Assembly (NCBI RefSeq): GCF_024362695.1 | Contig: NC_065406.1 | Coordinates: 3,596,001-3,660,000, forward strand | Length of the DNA stretch: 64,000 nucleotides | Origin: Pectinophora gossypiella | Lineage: Eukaryota > Arthropoda > Insecta > Lepidoptera > Gelechiidae | Direction: 5' to 3' | In this document: in pieces, positions 43,026 through 54,868 of the stretch | Layout of the letters: the number at the start of each line of letters is the position of its first letter | Position numbering within the stretch: the first letter of the stretch is position 1 | Notes under the pieces: generated by a model | The model's input: the letters and a program-made list of their open reading frames with translations, nothing else | The model's database searches: none | Told to the model about the DNA's origin: nothing | Program-made: the position numbers and the translations under genes

Positions 43026-43505
43026 ATGGTGCTAATTCCTGTAGACACCATCTAATTTTATTTTAAGTTATACCTGTCATTTTCTTATCCGCCGAAAAGG
43101 AAAGGGACGGACAATCGAGAGGCATTTTAGGCAGAAGTTTAAAAAACCCATCCAAATTTTTTTATTGGCCAATAACCCATCGGAATTAAGTTGGCAGCAC
43201 ACGTCAAGTGGATTGCGTATGAGCGAGATTCCTATTGTCTTCGCCCGGGTTATTGGATGGACAGTCCCATCCTAACTCATTGGATGTACATGCATGTGAC
43301 ATCCAATTAGAATTATAAATTTTACTAACTTAGATATAATATTCTATTACTAACAAAATATGGATAAAAAGAAATCCGAAATATTTGATTTCATATTCAT
43401 TCATTTTGAAATCATCCGTCCCTTTCATTTTAAGCGAATAAAAAAATGACAGGTATAACTTAAAATAAAATTAGGAGGTATACGCAGGAATCGCGGCCAC
43501 TGTGT
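43026..43505. mobile_element. MITE-C copy with an extra internal segment
   Basis: Left end TGGTGCTAATTCCTGTAGAC, then ACCATCTAATTTTATTTTAA; right end GACAGGTATAACTTAAAATA. Between GTTATTGGATGGAC (about 43253) and TCATTCATTTTGAAATC (about 43402) roughly 150 bp are extra relative to the other copies. They contain ATTGGATGTACATGCATGTG. This may be another insertion, class unknown. 42500-43025 and 43506-44300 hold nothing else recognised. Confidence 0.65.
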
Positions 43506-44630
43506 TAGTACATACACCTGCTTTAGTTAATTGTCCCTATACATGGTTGTTTTTGAACGCTAAAGTATCGACCTTTTTCTGCCTGTCTGAGAAACAGACT
43601 TTAAGATAAGTAAATGTTGTTTGTATCATAGAGTAATATATTACGACTTATGGTAGTCTGTCATGGACATAATATATTTAATAATGATCTTAATGTAAAA
43701 AATTCCGCCTTATCACTTTTGAATTGTGTATTTTTTTTCCGTTACCTACTAATATATTTGATGTTTTTTTCGCTATGGTTACCTAAAATAATAAAGAAAA
43801 ATAAAGAAAAACAAAAAAGAAAGAGAGAGGTTATAAAGTAGCATGGAAAATCCTGCACCGACAAGAGCGTGGCTCTTAAATTGATGATCAGTTAAGGAAA
43901 CTAGTATTTTGTTTAGTAAGTACTTATGCTTATTTTTTTTTTATGTATTTTGTATTACTTACTTAAATCTTTATTATGAATCATTTCATAATGCTTAATA
44001 GTGAAAAGAACTTTAGGAAACAATGATTGCACATGAAAAAAAAACTAACCAAACCTGGTTTAAAAGTGCTAAGCCAGTGTAAAACATACCATAACACCAC
44101 GGCAGTATACCTGAAGTGGTAGCCAGGGTTAAACTCAATATAATATTTATCCTGTAAATAGACTAGTTACTAAAACATTAGTTATTTTCTGATGTACCTA
44201 TTTAAACTTAATACCATTAGTTTGTATTTTTGATGTTTGTAAATATGTAAATACATTTCAAGAATTTTCCATAGTTTGATTTCAATATTTATTTGTTACC
44301 CAACCCAGTCACGTCTAATTTCATTCTCAATTCTCAATTCAATTCTCAATTATTTATTGCATTTCATGTAGTACAATGGGGTGTTACATAGGCATAGGAA
44401 CTAAAACATGGACCTGTGTGGTACAGCAACATTGAAGGGAAGAGAGGAAGTGTGTATTAAAATTAAAACTTATCATTTAAAAAATCGTCTACAATATAAT
44501 AGCTCTTTTTAATTAGCATTGTTTTTAGATTTTTTATAAATAAATTCGTTTTAGTTTCATCTCTTAAGTACTTTGGGATTTGGGATTCATTTACACACGT
44601 TTTATTTTTCTTAAGGACTCAGGTCATTGG

Positions 44631-45241
44631 ACCGGTGGGGACATATCACAAAAATCACTATGTGATCCCTAATTTGGTTAGGACATTACATGCTGATCAC
44701 CCGATTGTCCGAAAGTAAGATGACCCGTGCTTCGGAACGCACGTTATGCCGTTGGTCCCGGTTATTACTTACTGATGTAAGTACGTAGTCGTTATATGAG
44801 TCATGTCAGGGACCTTTGCCCTGACACCAGGGTTGATGAGGTTGGTATTCCACCTCACGACCCACAGGATAAGAAGAATGGATAGTGTCAGAAACTCGCC
44901 GTCCGAAAGACGTAATATACGATCCCGACAACCCGATAATACTAGCCAAAGAGGCGGTCAATCAGCTCTCGACAACAAACATTTCAGAACCCCGATACCG
45001 AACCCGCTGGCGTGGGCGATGATTCAGCGCTTACGGCTATCGACTCACTAGGGTCGATTCATTCTTTCAAATATTTTCCTATCAGGCGTCGTCCCGAGCC
45101 GAGGTTCTCGCTCAACTGGGCACCCTCAGGCCTGTTGTCTTAAATTTTGTTCCTGGTGAGAGCCATCAGCGCTCTCCATTTGTCCGGCGAAGTAGTTAAT
45201 GCCATTTGCAGAAAATCTACACTAAGTAACGTCAAAAAAAG
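44631..45241 (+). mobile_element. SINE-A followed by LINE-E
   Basis: SINE-A without its head at 44631-44880 (GGTGGGGACATATCACAAAA to CACAGGATAAGAAGAA). Then LINE-E at about 44908-45241, diverged (GACGTAATATACGATCCCGA to TAAGTAACGTCAAAAAAAG). The 82-codon open frame across both is not a gene. Confidence 0.7.
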
Positions 45242-45614
45242 AGCTACTAGCCCAAGTACCTCCACCAAGACCCAGTGGAGCAGCGTGATGGAGTGAGCTC
45301 CATACCACCCGCCGAGTAGATTGGTTGACTGACGGGAGGCCAGTGCTCAGCAGGGGTAAATAAGGAAGCTTTTTATGTTAATGCATACAGGTAGGTACAT
45401 CAGAGACTGTCATCGTTTGAGCCATGGTATAAGAAAACCAAGTATTCTCAATCCTATGACAAGCCGCCATTGCTAGCCCATTGATGACGTATGTGTTACC
45501 ATTAAATTGGTATCTCCGACATTCCAAGGACGTAAATTTTATTATTAAAAATTAAGTGAATTACTGACTAAATATGTATTTAATTACTATTACCACACGT
45601 ATCGTGCACATGCC

Positions 45615-45870
45615 TAGTGCACTCTTTGCATCAGCACCAGAGTGTGTTCTGTTTGTGAGTGAGTGGACGTATGTGTGTCGCGAGTGTCTGAGGTTCTGCG
45701 AAATGTTGAATGATGTGTGAAAATTAAATATGTTTTTATATTGTTTACTTACACCTAAGTTTCATAAAAAAATATTATATGTTTAATTATATTATTGTTT
45801 AATTATATTGAAAGTTTCAAAGCGCATTGGCGCTTCTGCACTGTAAAGTTGTGAAATGTAAATAAATGAT
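45615..45870 (-). repeat. Repeat shared with 7.5 kb, inverted
   Basis: GAGTGAGTGGACGTATGTGT, GCGAGTGTCTGAGGTTCTGC and CATTGGCGCTTCTGCACTGT are the reverse complements of blocks at 7475-7690. Class unknown; no coding content. Confidence 0.55.
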
Positions 45871-46369
45871 AAATAATTAATAACTTGTCATAAGTATTAA
45901 AAAAATCATTAAAACTGCAAGTAATTCTTTTACGAAATGTTCAAAATGTCCTTGCAAAGTAAATACAAAAAAACAATGGTCGTGGTAAGTTATTTTTTAC
46001 GAAATGGCAACGCAGGGTTGGATGACGTCAGCTGGGCTAACCTTGAAATGCTAGCTGTCACTTTTGAGCATACTTAGTCTTCTTATACCATGGTTTGTTC
46101 GACATAACAGCAAACATTATCTCGGACTTTTTGGGAGGTAACTTTTTCCATCATTGTAAGTTAGAAGGGATATCCATCATAATTTCATTCTGGATATAAA
46201 TATATTAAATAGGTTTCCCTTCACTCGTACGGAATTTCCGTATAACATATGTTTTGGGTTAGCCAGTGAAACATATTGAGAGTTTGAGTGATCGTTGATG
46301 TACACTGGGACGAAAAGGTAAGTATTATCATAAAATAAAGAAAATATAATAAAAAAAATATTTTTCCAA

Positions 46370-46680
46370 GAATTATGGCGTACAGCCGACTCCCCGAACG
46401 CCGATTCCCGCTACGGCCTTGTCTCTTTACGGCAAATGGCTTGACGTCGCGTCTGTCATCTGAATAGAATATAAATTGTTTATTATAAAAGGACGCCATT
46501 TGCTGGTACAGTTCAAAACACAATTTTAATTACGCTACATACGATATTTTTAATCCACTGAAATAAAAAATATCGACGTAGAGGGAAGATAAAGCAAACG
46601 CGCCGTAGAGAGACGCGACGTCAAGCCACTAGCCGTAACGGGAATCGCCGTTCGGGGAATAGCTGTCGACGCCATAATTC
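46370..46680. mobile_element. 310-bp MITE related to the 36.4-40.0 kb element
   Basis: Ends GAATTATGGCGTACAGC and, inverted, GAATTATGGCGTCGACAGC. Subterminal CCCCGAACGCCGATTCCCGC on the left and CGGGAATCGCCGTTCGGGGA on the right, with GCCGTAGAGAGACGCGACGT inside. The same building blocks form the ends of the 3.67-kb element. Confidence 0.7.
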
Positions 46681-46907
46681 CATCGAATAAGTGGCAATTC
46701 TTTTACCAACTGCAAATAACTTTTTGATTGCAAAAACATAAATGTTTTCTTTTGTGGCGGAATTTCCGATTTGGAGTGAGGTATTGTTCCTCTACGAAAT
46801 GTATGAAAATAAGGCTAAAAAAGATGTATCTTTGGGCTGCGTTTATTTAGAAGCTTGGTTTTTTTACAAGGGACCGGAGACATAAGTACTTATTCACATC
46901 ACTAATT

Positions 46908-47145
46908 TAAGAGTCACGCTCTTGTCGGTGTAGCATTCTCCATTCTTGTCTATCAAAAACCAATTCCTTCACTTCCTTATAAGACATGACGTTCGCCTTC
47001 TCTTTAATCTGTTCATGTAAGCTCTTCTTGGTCTTCCCCTTCCTCTCTTTCCTTGTAGCTTCTCTTCTATAATGTTTTTAATAAATTCGTCGTGTCTTAT
47101 TAAGTGTCCAATCATCTTGCCTCTTCTGTCCTCAATAAATGTCCT
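46908..47145 (-). mobile_element. LINE-2T C-terminus, minus
   Basis: The minus strand reads IEDRRGKMIGHLIRHDEFIK, then NIIEEKLQGKRGRGRPRRAY, with a frameshift after MN. 3' end AGAGTCACGCTCTTGTCGGT. It is immediately preceded, on its 5' side, by a purine-rich tract (47150-47370) that ends another minus-oriented element (GAAAGAAAGAAAGAAACATT). Confidence 0.7.
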
Positions 47146-47649
47146 TAATAAGTAAAGAAAGAAAGAAAGAAACATTTATTACTTCCGGACACCACAGACA
47201 CAGGCAGACAGGTACATTACATTCAACACAGGACAGAAACCACACGGAAATCAATACACAGAAAAAAAGAAAAAAAAACAGAACGGAAAGAAAACCAAGA
47301 TCAAAAATCATTAACAATAAAAAAAAGAAAAACAAACCAAAATCATAAAAATAATAATAATAATAAAAGTAAGTGTCCTAAATATGACGTACTGACGGCC
47401 CGATCATCTGCGGTGGCGTCCGGAATAAATGGACCTCGCTCTAAAGGGCCCTGCCATACATAACAAGTACATAATACAATGTTAATTTCAACCTGATACC
47501 TTCACTCGTTCCCGAAACAAAGGGTCTTGACAACAAACAGACTGGCGGACGGACAACAAAGTGATCTTATAAAGGCTCCGTATTTCCTTTTTAGGTTGGG
47601 AACCCTAAAAACGAAACCAACTGTTTATGAAAGGTTTTTTATTATCATT

Positions 47650-48080
47650 TTATATTGCCGGGGGCGGCATCTGCTAAGTGGTCGAATAAAATAAAGAGCT
47701 GAAAGCACTCCCAGGGCAATAAAATCAGAACAACATGCCTGTAGGTGCCCAGGTGAGAGCAAGCCTTGGTTCAAGTTGTTGTCTAGGAGTTACCTCGAAA
47801 GATGTTTGCTTAAGTAGGCTGTAAACGTTTAATCTTCTTCTTAGCTGGACTAACGCTTATCGCTGAGATCCAACATCCGAAACACGGTAACGCAGTGTTT
47901 GCTGCTCTTGGCGTAAGCATAATTTCCACCGCATTCTCGTCCCATAACGGCAATGAAATTATTACATCGTGTCCTGCGTGCCCGAACACCTGCACGCAGG
48001 AGGATCTGATGAGCGCTGCAGATAGCGCCATACTTGTTGCCAAGTTTTGGGCCGATAATATTTAGTTTGCCATCGACACG
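47650..48080 (-). repeat. Diverged relative of LINE-E with further upstream sequence
   Basis: AAGAGCTGAAAGCACTCCCA, ACATGCCTGTAGGTGCCCAG and GCCTTGGTTCAAGTTGTTGT follow the order of LINE-E UTR blocks on the minus strand. Beyond them (47840-48060) is GC-richer sequence with a 77-codon minus frame (IISLPLWDENAVEIMLTPRA) that may be coding sequence of this element; the domain was not recognised. Confidence 0.4.
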
Positions 48081-48159
48081 ATAAGAAGAAGAACGTTTAA
48101 TAATTAACTCTATTTATAACTAGAAAATAACCCGTATATCTACAACGTACCATAAAACA

Positions 48160-48800
48160 ATCTCGGTCTAGTAGTTAGAGCGTTGGACTAACAATCTGGA
48201 GGTCCGAGTTCGATTTCCGATGGGGACATTGTCAAAAGCACTTTGTTGGGCTGAACCACCTGATTGTCCGAAAAAGTAAGACGATTCTGTGCTTCGGAAA
48301 ACACTTTTTACCATTGGTCCCGGGCTACTAGGCCCAACACCTCCATCAACCCGCACTGGAGCAGCGTGGTGGACTATGGTGTAGGTGGGCCAAGCTCTCA
48401 AAGGCATATCTCTCGTCTTTGGCATAACAAAACAATAAGTACCTACCTACCGACTACGAACTAAACAGCCAGTCTCCAAATAACGACCTCCGTGGTCAAG
48501 TGATTGAGCGCTGAGCTCACGATCCGGAGGTCCCGGGTTCAATTCTCGGTGGGGACACATCACAAAAATTACTCTGTTGTCCTTAGTTTGATTAGGACAT
48601 TACTGGCTGATCACCAGATTGAAAATAAGATGATCCGTGCTTCGAAAGGCACGTTAAGCCGTTGGTCCCGGTTAGTACTTACTGATGTAAGTAAGTAGTC
48701 GTTACGTGAGCCATGTCAGGGGCCTTCGGCGGCTGAATAGGACACCTGACACCAGGGTTGATACAACATAGAAGTACACACGATAGAAGAAGAAGTCTCC
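48160..48800 (+). mobile_element. Two SINEs in tandem: a variant and a SINE-A
   Basis: 48160-48395 has its own tRNA-like head (GGTCTAGTAGTTAGAGCGTT, B box GGTCCGAGTTCGATTTCC) but shares TGTGCTTCGGAAAACACTTT and ACCATTGGTCCCGGGCTACT with SINE-A. 48487-48800 is a full SINE-A (CGACCTCCGTGGTCAAGTGA to CGATAGAAGAAGAAG). Confidence 0.7.
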
Positions 48801-49040
48801 AAATGAACCTAACAAACAGCACTAAATTCCCCAAAAGCGACAACTTCAAACATGTTCACACGTGCTCAAACTTGTTCGGACGTGTCGAAACGTGTCGCAA
48901 GAGTCACGTCGCTAACTAAACTTTTACTGGCGATACGAAATACGTTTAGTGGAATACTATTAGGATGAGAGTGGTGCCTCGTTTATAGAGTCGCTTCTAT
49001 GTGAACATATTTGTACATCGCCTTTGGTTTGAATTCACCG

Positions 49041-50244
49041 CTAAACGAGAAACTTAAAATAAAATTAGATGGCGTCTGCAGGAATTAGCACCAGTAAGTA
49101 TCTAATTATTCGGCGTACCGTACGCGAGGAGTAACAAACCTGTCTAGTAAATGGCTAACTAGTGAAAAATAAACATGCATATTGTATAAACATGAATGAC
49201 GGTGAATTCCACTTCATATTAATTCAGAATCATTAACTGAATCACCTGCCTCAGTACGGCGTCAGTGACAACCTGTCTACCATTTTTTTACATATTACAG
49301 TTTATTATATTATTTTAACCATATTTTGTACCTTAATTATATTCATGACGAAAAATCGTAAAACAGTAAAAACTATGAAACTTGAAAACCCATCCATGCG
49401 GAAGTATTTAAAAAACAAAAAACTTCAATCAGCTTTTAACTATCGTCATTAAAGTTATGTAAGTAACTTCTTACTGCCGGAGATGGAAACTTCACTAACT
49501 TAATTGGAACTTAAGAAGTAACTTTAACTTGATATTTAACTTTAACTTAGTGCAGTTATGAAACATTTTTTTATTAAGAAATTGCACATTACAATATTAC
49601 ATGACGTAGCAAATTCAAACACAAAAACATCTTTATTCAGTATGTAACATAGTAACACTTTGAATTGCCATTTTATACATAACGATCGTCTCGTCCGCCT
49701 AAAACTACTGCAGATTCTCACAACCTATATGGCAGGGGAAAAGAAGCTGCAAAAATAACCTCGGCACAAGCCCTATACGTTCATTAAAGTATCCTTCCGT
49801 TCCCATGTAAAAGGGGCAACCCTATTGCCATTAACTGGGCACATATCCTGGAAACCATTTGATATCAATTATCGCCATGATTGGTATGAATAAAATCGAA
49901 TCCAGTGGTCAGTGGTATGCCCCCAAAAAAAAAAAAATATTTTATTTAAAGGGCGTGAGTTTACACATAATATGTTTTGATAATCAAACGCCCACATACA
50001 CGGCCACTCTTTAATAACTAAATCGATTTAGCGACATGGTATTGCTTTTACAACGCCTTGCTTCCAAAGCTACCACTTTCCACTATAACAGTTGTGTTAC
50101 AATAGAGAAAAATAGCGTGACATAGGTTTCCTTTTAGCCTAATTCCCGCAATATTACCCGCTATTGTGTTGGAAAAATGTATGGATACCGAAGGTCGTAG
50201 TATTGTGCCTTAAAAGATAGTTAAGTCACAGATTATAATATACA
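49041..50244. other. MITE fragments and unassigned sequence
   Basis: 49041-49096 is a right end of MITE-C (ACTTAAAATAAAATTAGATG, GCAGGAATTAGCACC). 49185-49285 is part of MITE-G. From 49290 to 50244 nothing was recognised. Confidence 0.5.
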
Positions 50245-50625
50245 AGGTGTTAGTGACATGGTAACGAAAACTTTGAGGGATGATTCACACTATGATTCTG
50301 AGTTTATATCAAGTAGTGGAATTTTCCAGCGCAAAAGTATGGAAATTGAAATAATTAAAGAAAATTTTCATGAATTTTCCGACAGGAAATTCTACATGAT
50401 ATCAATTTAGAGCCATGGTCTGAATCATCCCATTCAATATTCGTTACGGTGTTACTACGTACACGTACACGTGTACGGAGTATAAGTGACATCGTAACGC
50501 ATAATAAATAATGAAAAGGATGATTCAGCTCATTATTCTGAGTTAATATTAAGTGCAATTTTCCATGGCAAAATTATAGAATTGAAAATAATTTAAACGG
50601 ACAAAAAGAATCATGAATTTTGCGG
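50245..50625. mobile_element. MITE-G copy
   Basis: Starts AAGGTGTTAGTGACATGGTA and contains TGATTCACACTATGATTCTG, AAGTAGTGGAATTTTCCAGC, the inverted AGAGCCATGGTCTGAATCAT, and a second set to GAATCATGAATTTTGCGGCG. Two MITE-G units appear to be fused. Confidence 0.6.
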
Positions 50626-50634
50626 CGAATATAA

Positions 50635-51125
50635 CGGCCTCCGTGGTCCAGTGGTTAAGCGCTGGGCTCACGATCCGGAGGTCCCGGGTTCGAATCCCGA
50701 TGCGGACATATCACAAAAATCATTTTGTGATCGCTAGTTTGGTTAGGATATTACAGGCTGATTACCTGATGGTCCAAAAAGTAAGGTGATCCGAGCCTCG
50801 GAAGATCCCGGTTGCTACTTACTTAAGAAAGTAGTCGTTACATGAGCCATGTCAGGAGCCTTTGGCGGCTCAATAATAACCCTGACACCAGGGTTGATGA
50901 GGTTGGTAATTCACCTCACAACCCACACGATAGAAGAAGAAGGGTGAGTTGTGTATTTCTCTGCATTGTACCCTCATTGATTTAAAAGATGTGTTGCTGT
51001 TGCAATTTCTTGTCATTTCTTCTCCTCAGCCATAACACCTTGCGAAATGACGTAAATTCAAAAATGTTACATTGACCTTCAACAAGTTTATCCATGATAA
51101 TTACGTTGAATAAATGATTCGGATT
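50635..51125 (+). mobile_element. SINE-A followed by a LINE-1T tail
   Basis: SINE-A from CGGCCTCCGTGGTCCAGTGG to GATAGAAGAAGAAG (50635-50942). The B box GGGTTCGAATCCC is intact. Then 50966-51125 repeats the 3' UTR of LINE-1T (TTGTACCCTCATTGATTTAA to GAATAAATGATTCGGATTC), nearly identical to 1390-1545. Nothing was recognised at 51126-51429. Confidence 0.75.
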
Positions 51126-51429
51126 CTGTTAATTTAAGGCTCTACCTATATGTAAGTACCTCCAGCATCTAGGTACAGTAAAGTAATGAAACTCGACGCT
51201 TAAACGCGGACCCCTTTTATTATTACGCGTATATTATACGCTCGTTTTAAAGTGCTCAGATCTAAAGTTTATTATCTTTGCAGTAAATTTAACTCATTCC
51301 ACGGTCCATAAACATGCACGATGTAGTTTCAGCGAGGTTTGAAAGCATAATGGGGCTTTAAGGACTGTGGAAATGCATATATTTAATATTCTAAACAGGT
51401 TCCGTATTACCTACTTAAACATTAAACAA

Positions 51430-51812
51430 AACTTGGTGCTCATTTCTGTAGACACCATCAAATTTTACTTTAAGTTGTACGTGTCACTTTCTTACCTGGC
51501 GAAAGGAAAAGAGACGGGTAATCGACAGTGCACAAAATTTAAAACCATACGTCAATTTTAGGCAGATAATTATATTAAACAAGCCTCTGAAAATATTACA
51601 TTTGCCAATAATCCGACAGAATTAAAGTCAAACGCGTTGCATACCAGCGAGATATCTATTTGCTTCGCCCGGATTATTCATTCGATAACTCATTTGTTTT
51701 AAAATTAACAGCTGTCAATCATCCGTCCCTTTCCTTTTCGGCGAATAAGAAAATGATAGGTATATAACTTAAAATAAAATTAGGAGGTGTCTGTAGAAAT
51801 CAGAGCCATTGT
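51430..51812. mobile_element. MITE-C copy
   Basis: Left end TTGGTGCTCATTTCTGTAGA; right end TATAACTTAAAATAAAATTA followed by GGAGGTGTCTGTAGAAATCA. Central GCCCGGATTATTCATTC. Arms are diverged by several substitutions. Confidence 0.65.
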
Positions 51813-52202
51813 GTGTTAATACGGAACCTGTATACACAAAATCCAGCTTCACGCCTGTATCTATACCCACTTCTCACCAGCTATATTTAAAAAATGAAAA
51901 AACAAAAAAATACAGAAAATAAATAAAAAAAACAATAAATCAGGCGTGAAAATAAATACAGATTAAAAATGGCAACACTAATCTGACATTGAGACGTAAA
52001 CTACCTTATAAGGACTCCGTTTTGCCCTTTAACAAGCCCTTTACGACTGGAACCTTTACAACCCAGTGCAACAGAAAAGCGTTGAATTAGTTGTAACTAC
52101 CTAACAACTGCGACGTCACAAATTGGACTCCAATTACAGTCACCACTGCGAGAACTGCAAGACTGTTACTGTATAATACCTCCTCCTGGAAATTTCTGCT
52201 AC

Positions 52203-52715
52203 GTACTGGAAATACAAGACGTTACTAATTAAAACACATAATAACGGGTTCTTACCGCGTTTAAAATATGTGTTTTAAATTATGATAATGGCCCCGATTC
52301 CTGCAGACACCGCCTAATTTTGTTTTAAGTTATATCTGTCATTTTCATATCCGTCGAAAAGGAAAGGGACGGATGATTCACAGCTCTTAATTTTAGGGAG
52401 AATGAGTAAATGAATGAATAACCCGGGCGAATCAAAAAGGTATGTCGCTGGTATGCAATCCGTTTGACGTGCTGTCTACTTAGGTAACTGTGTCGGGTTA
52501 TTGGCCAATGTAAAATTTTTAGGCGGTTGTTTTAGATTTGTGCTTAAAATTAACGTGTGTTCCATAAATTTAATGCTTGTCGATTACCCGTCCCTTTCCT
52601 TTTCGGCGGATAAGAAAAGGACAGATATAACATAAAATAAAATTAGATGGTATTTACAGGAATTAGCACCAATAACCGCGTAAACTTAAAACAATGTATA
52701 AATAGAAATGTTTTA
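52203..52715. mobile_element. MITE-C inserted in repeat D
   Basis: Repeat D starts at about 52207 (ACACATAATAACGGGTTCTT, ATGTGTTTTAAATTATGATA) and resumes after the MITE as AATAACCGCGTAAACTTAAA (52667 onward). MITE-C fills about 52287-52669 (CCCGATTCCTGCAGACACCG to AGGAATTAGCACC). AAT is present at both junctions, a possible 3-bp target duplication. Confidence 0.65.
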
Positions 52716-52974
52716 TTACGACCATGCATTCGTACAAAATGTGGTGTTATAAAAATACAGAAGTATTATAGTATTAACATAGACCAGATAAGGGCACTTT
52801 ACTTTATCTGCAACTGGTAGAGAGGACAATATAGTTAATTAAGTGAAATTTAAATTAATAATAAATAATAAAAATAAATTAATTATTAATATTTGTCACA
52901 CTATATTTTTAGAATAATATTGCATTTATTTAAATATTGTTTTATTTATTTATGTTTCTCTCTAATCATAATGA

Positions 52975-53152
52975 TTTAATTAAAGCACATAATAACGGGT
53001 TCTTACCGCGTTTAAACACTTGCACACTGCACTGGCACTTGCAACAGTGTCGAAATATCGGGAGTCTCATATCCCCATTTAAACGCGGTAAGAACCCGTT
53101 ATTATGTGCTTTAATTATGATAATAACCGCGTAAACTTAAAACAATGCATAA
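52975..53152 (+). repeat. Repeat D with an inverted 5' part
   Basis: TAAAGCACATAATAACGGGT and TCTTACCGCGTTTAAA at 52979-53014 are the reverse complement of TTTAAACGCGGTAAGA and ACCCGTTATTATGTGCTTTA at 53078-53113. Between them is GTCGAAATATCGGGAGTCTC. The end is CGCGTAAACTTAAAACAATG. No content was recognised in 52716-52974 or 53153-53737. Confidence 0.65.
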
Positions 53153-53737
53153 TGATTTAATTTATAAAATATTTTTAAAATTATTTTCATTTTTCATTTA
53201 CGTATATATTCATTAACTGTGTAATCGTTTCGTGTGTGTGTGGTCGTAAATCTAAATAAGTCAACGCCGTTGTGAGTTTAGGTAAAGTTCTTACTACTAA
53301 TATACGATGTAAATGATGTTGATAAGTAATTATAAGTTCAGTTCCAGTAAATCAAATGCCAACACACTGCGAAAAAAAGTCGTGATATATTTTTGACTTT
53401 GAAGCTTAATCGTTTGAGAATTCAAGATACTTACAACAAATCCTTAAGGTAAGTAAATCTGTTTTTTTTTCCTTAGCAAACATATTTCCGAGCATTTTTA
53501 TAGGGATGAGCAAGTCCGTGTTTATATAGCAGTATAAGTGGAATGACCTCAAAGGAGGTTTGGCAGATATAATAAGGTACAATCAAAAAGCAAAGTTCAG
53601 TCACTGAGCCCAGCGAATTATTTGTAAACAGTTGTGAAATTATGAACCATTAGTTGTCATAATTATAAAATTTATGTTTTTGTAGGTGTTTTAGGTTACA
53701 GAAACGACATGTAACCGGGAGGTCTTAAGTGCAACCA

Positions 53738-54031
53738 TCATCATCAGCCCAATAACGTCCCCACTACTGGGGCACGGGCCTTCCCTATGGATGGATAGGG
53801 AGATCGGGCCTTAAACCATCACGCGGGCCCAGTGCGGATTGATGGTTATTAACGACTGCTAATGCAGCCGGGACCAACAGCTTAACGTGCCTTCCGAAGC
53901 ACGGAGGAGCTCGAGATGAAAACCTTTTTTTTTCTTTTATGGTCACCCATCCTATGACCGGCCTTTGCGAAAGTTGCTTAACTTCAACAAACGCAGACCG
54001 AGCGCGTTTACCGCTGCGCCACCGAGCTCCT
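53738..54031 (-). mobile_element. SINE-5S copy
   Basis: Minus orientation, near full length: reversed tail CATCATCATCAGCCC, CGGGACCAACAGCTTAACGT, GGTCACCCATCCTATGACCG (the 5S-like block reversed), and head as GCTGCGCCACCGAGCTCC. CAACCA lies on both sides (53732-53737, 54032-54037). Confidence 0.75.
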
Positions 54032-54243
54032 CAACCAGTAAATTTATTACTTTTCAAGAAACTGATTGGACTTTTGCAACTTATCGTACATCCATCGAAT
54101 TATGAACTAAGTACCCACGCCACACCGAGCGTTCTGTTAGACCAACGTGATAGGATGCTGTCTATAATGGTCGAGCCAAGCACTTAATATAATAACTCAG
54201 TGGTGCAAGTCCGGTACCTAAATAACTAAAAACCCACCATATT

Positions 54244-54687
54244 TCATCATCATCAGCCGTATGACGCCCACTGCTGGGCATAGGCCTCCCCCAAGGATCT
54301 CCACGACGATCGGTCCTGCGCTGCCCGCATCCAGCGGCTTCCCGCGACCTTCACCAGATCGTCGGTCCACCTTGTAGCAGCGGGCCTACCCACTGAGCGT
54401 CGTCCGACACGTGGTCGCCACTCCAGAACCTTTCCGCCCCATCGGCCATCGGTTCTCCTCGCTATGTGTCCTGCCCACTGCCACTTCAGTTTTGCAATTC
54501 TTCGAGCTAAGTCTTTGACCAGTGCGTGTTGCCAGTGATGACCTACGGCAGTGAGACGTGGCCGCTTACTATGGGTCTCGTAAGGAGGCTCGGTGTCGCT
54601 CAGCGGGCAATGGAGAGAGCTATGCTCGGTATTTCCCTGCTCGATCGAATCAGAAATGAGGAGATACGCAGGAGAACTAAAGTCACC
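54244..54687. mobile_element. LINE-3T copy with inverted 5' half (twin priming)
   Basis: 54244-54519 is the 3' half on the minus strand (LARRIAKLKWQWAGHIARRT, then WRPRVGRRSVGRPAATRWTD, then SLGEAYAQQWASYG). 54517-54687 is the upstream half on the plus strand (DQCVLPVMTYGSETWPLTMG, RRLGVAQRAMERAMLGISLL, ending TKVT). In the intact element KVT is followed directly by D.ARR, so the two pieces are adjacent in the parent and simply inverted. A 167-codon minus frame across the joint is an artefact. Confidence 0.85.
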
Positions 54688-54714
54688 ATATTTATCTTTA
54701 CATAAATAGCCTAT

Positions 54715-54868
54715 AGGTATAATATGTCCCACTGCTGGACACAGGCCTCCCCTCAATCAACCGGAGGGGGTATGGAGCATACTCCACCACGCTCCTCCAC
54801 TGCGGGTTGGTGGAGGTATTTTTATAGCCGGGACCAACGGCTTAACGTGCCTTCCGAAGCACGGGATA
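54715..54868. mobile_element. Retrotransposon tail joined to a SINE-like block
   Basis: TGTCCCACTGCTGGACACAG, GCCTCCCCTCAATCAACCGG and CATACTCCACCACGCTCCTC, followed by GCCGGGACCAACGGCTTAAC and GTGCCTTCCGAAGCACGG, the central SINE block in reverse. 54869-55195 shows nothing recognised. Confidence 0.5.

Noticed and set aside
50635..50720. tRNA gene (good A and B boxes)
   Set aside because: The same head recurs about ten times with a common non-tRNA body; no acceptor-stem closure after the B box. It is SINE-A.
54253..54756. 167-codon minus-strand frame as a gene
   Set aside because: It spans the inversion joint of a twin-primed retrotransposon copy plus unrelated sequence; only the C-terminal part is element-encoded.
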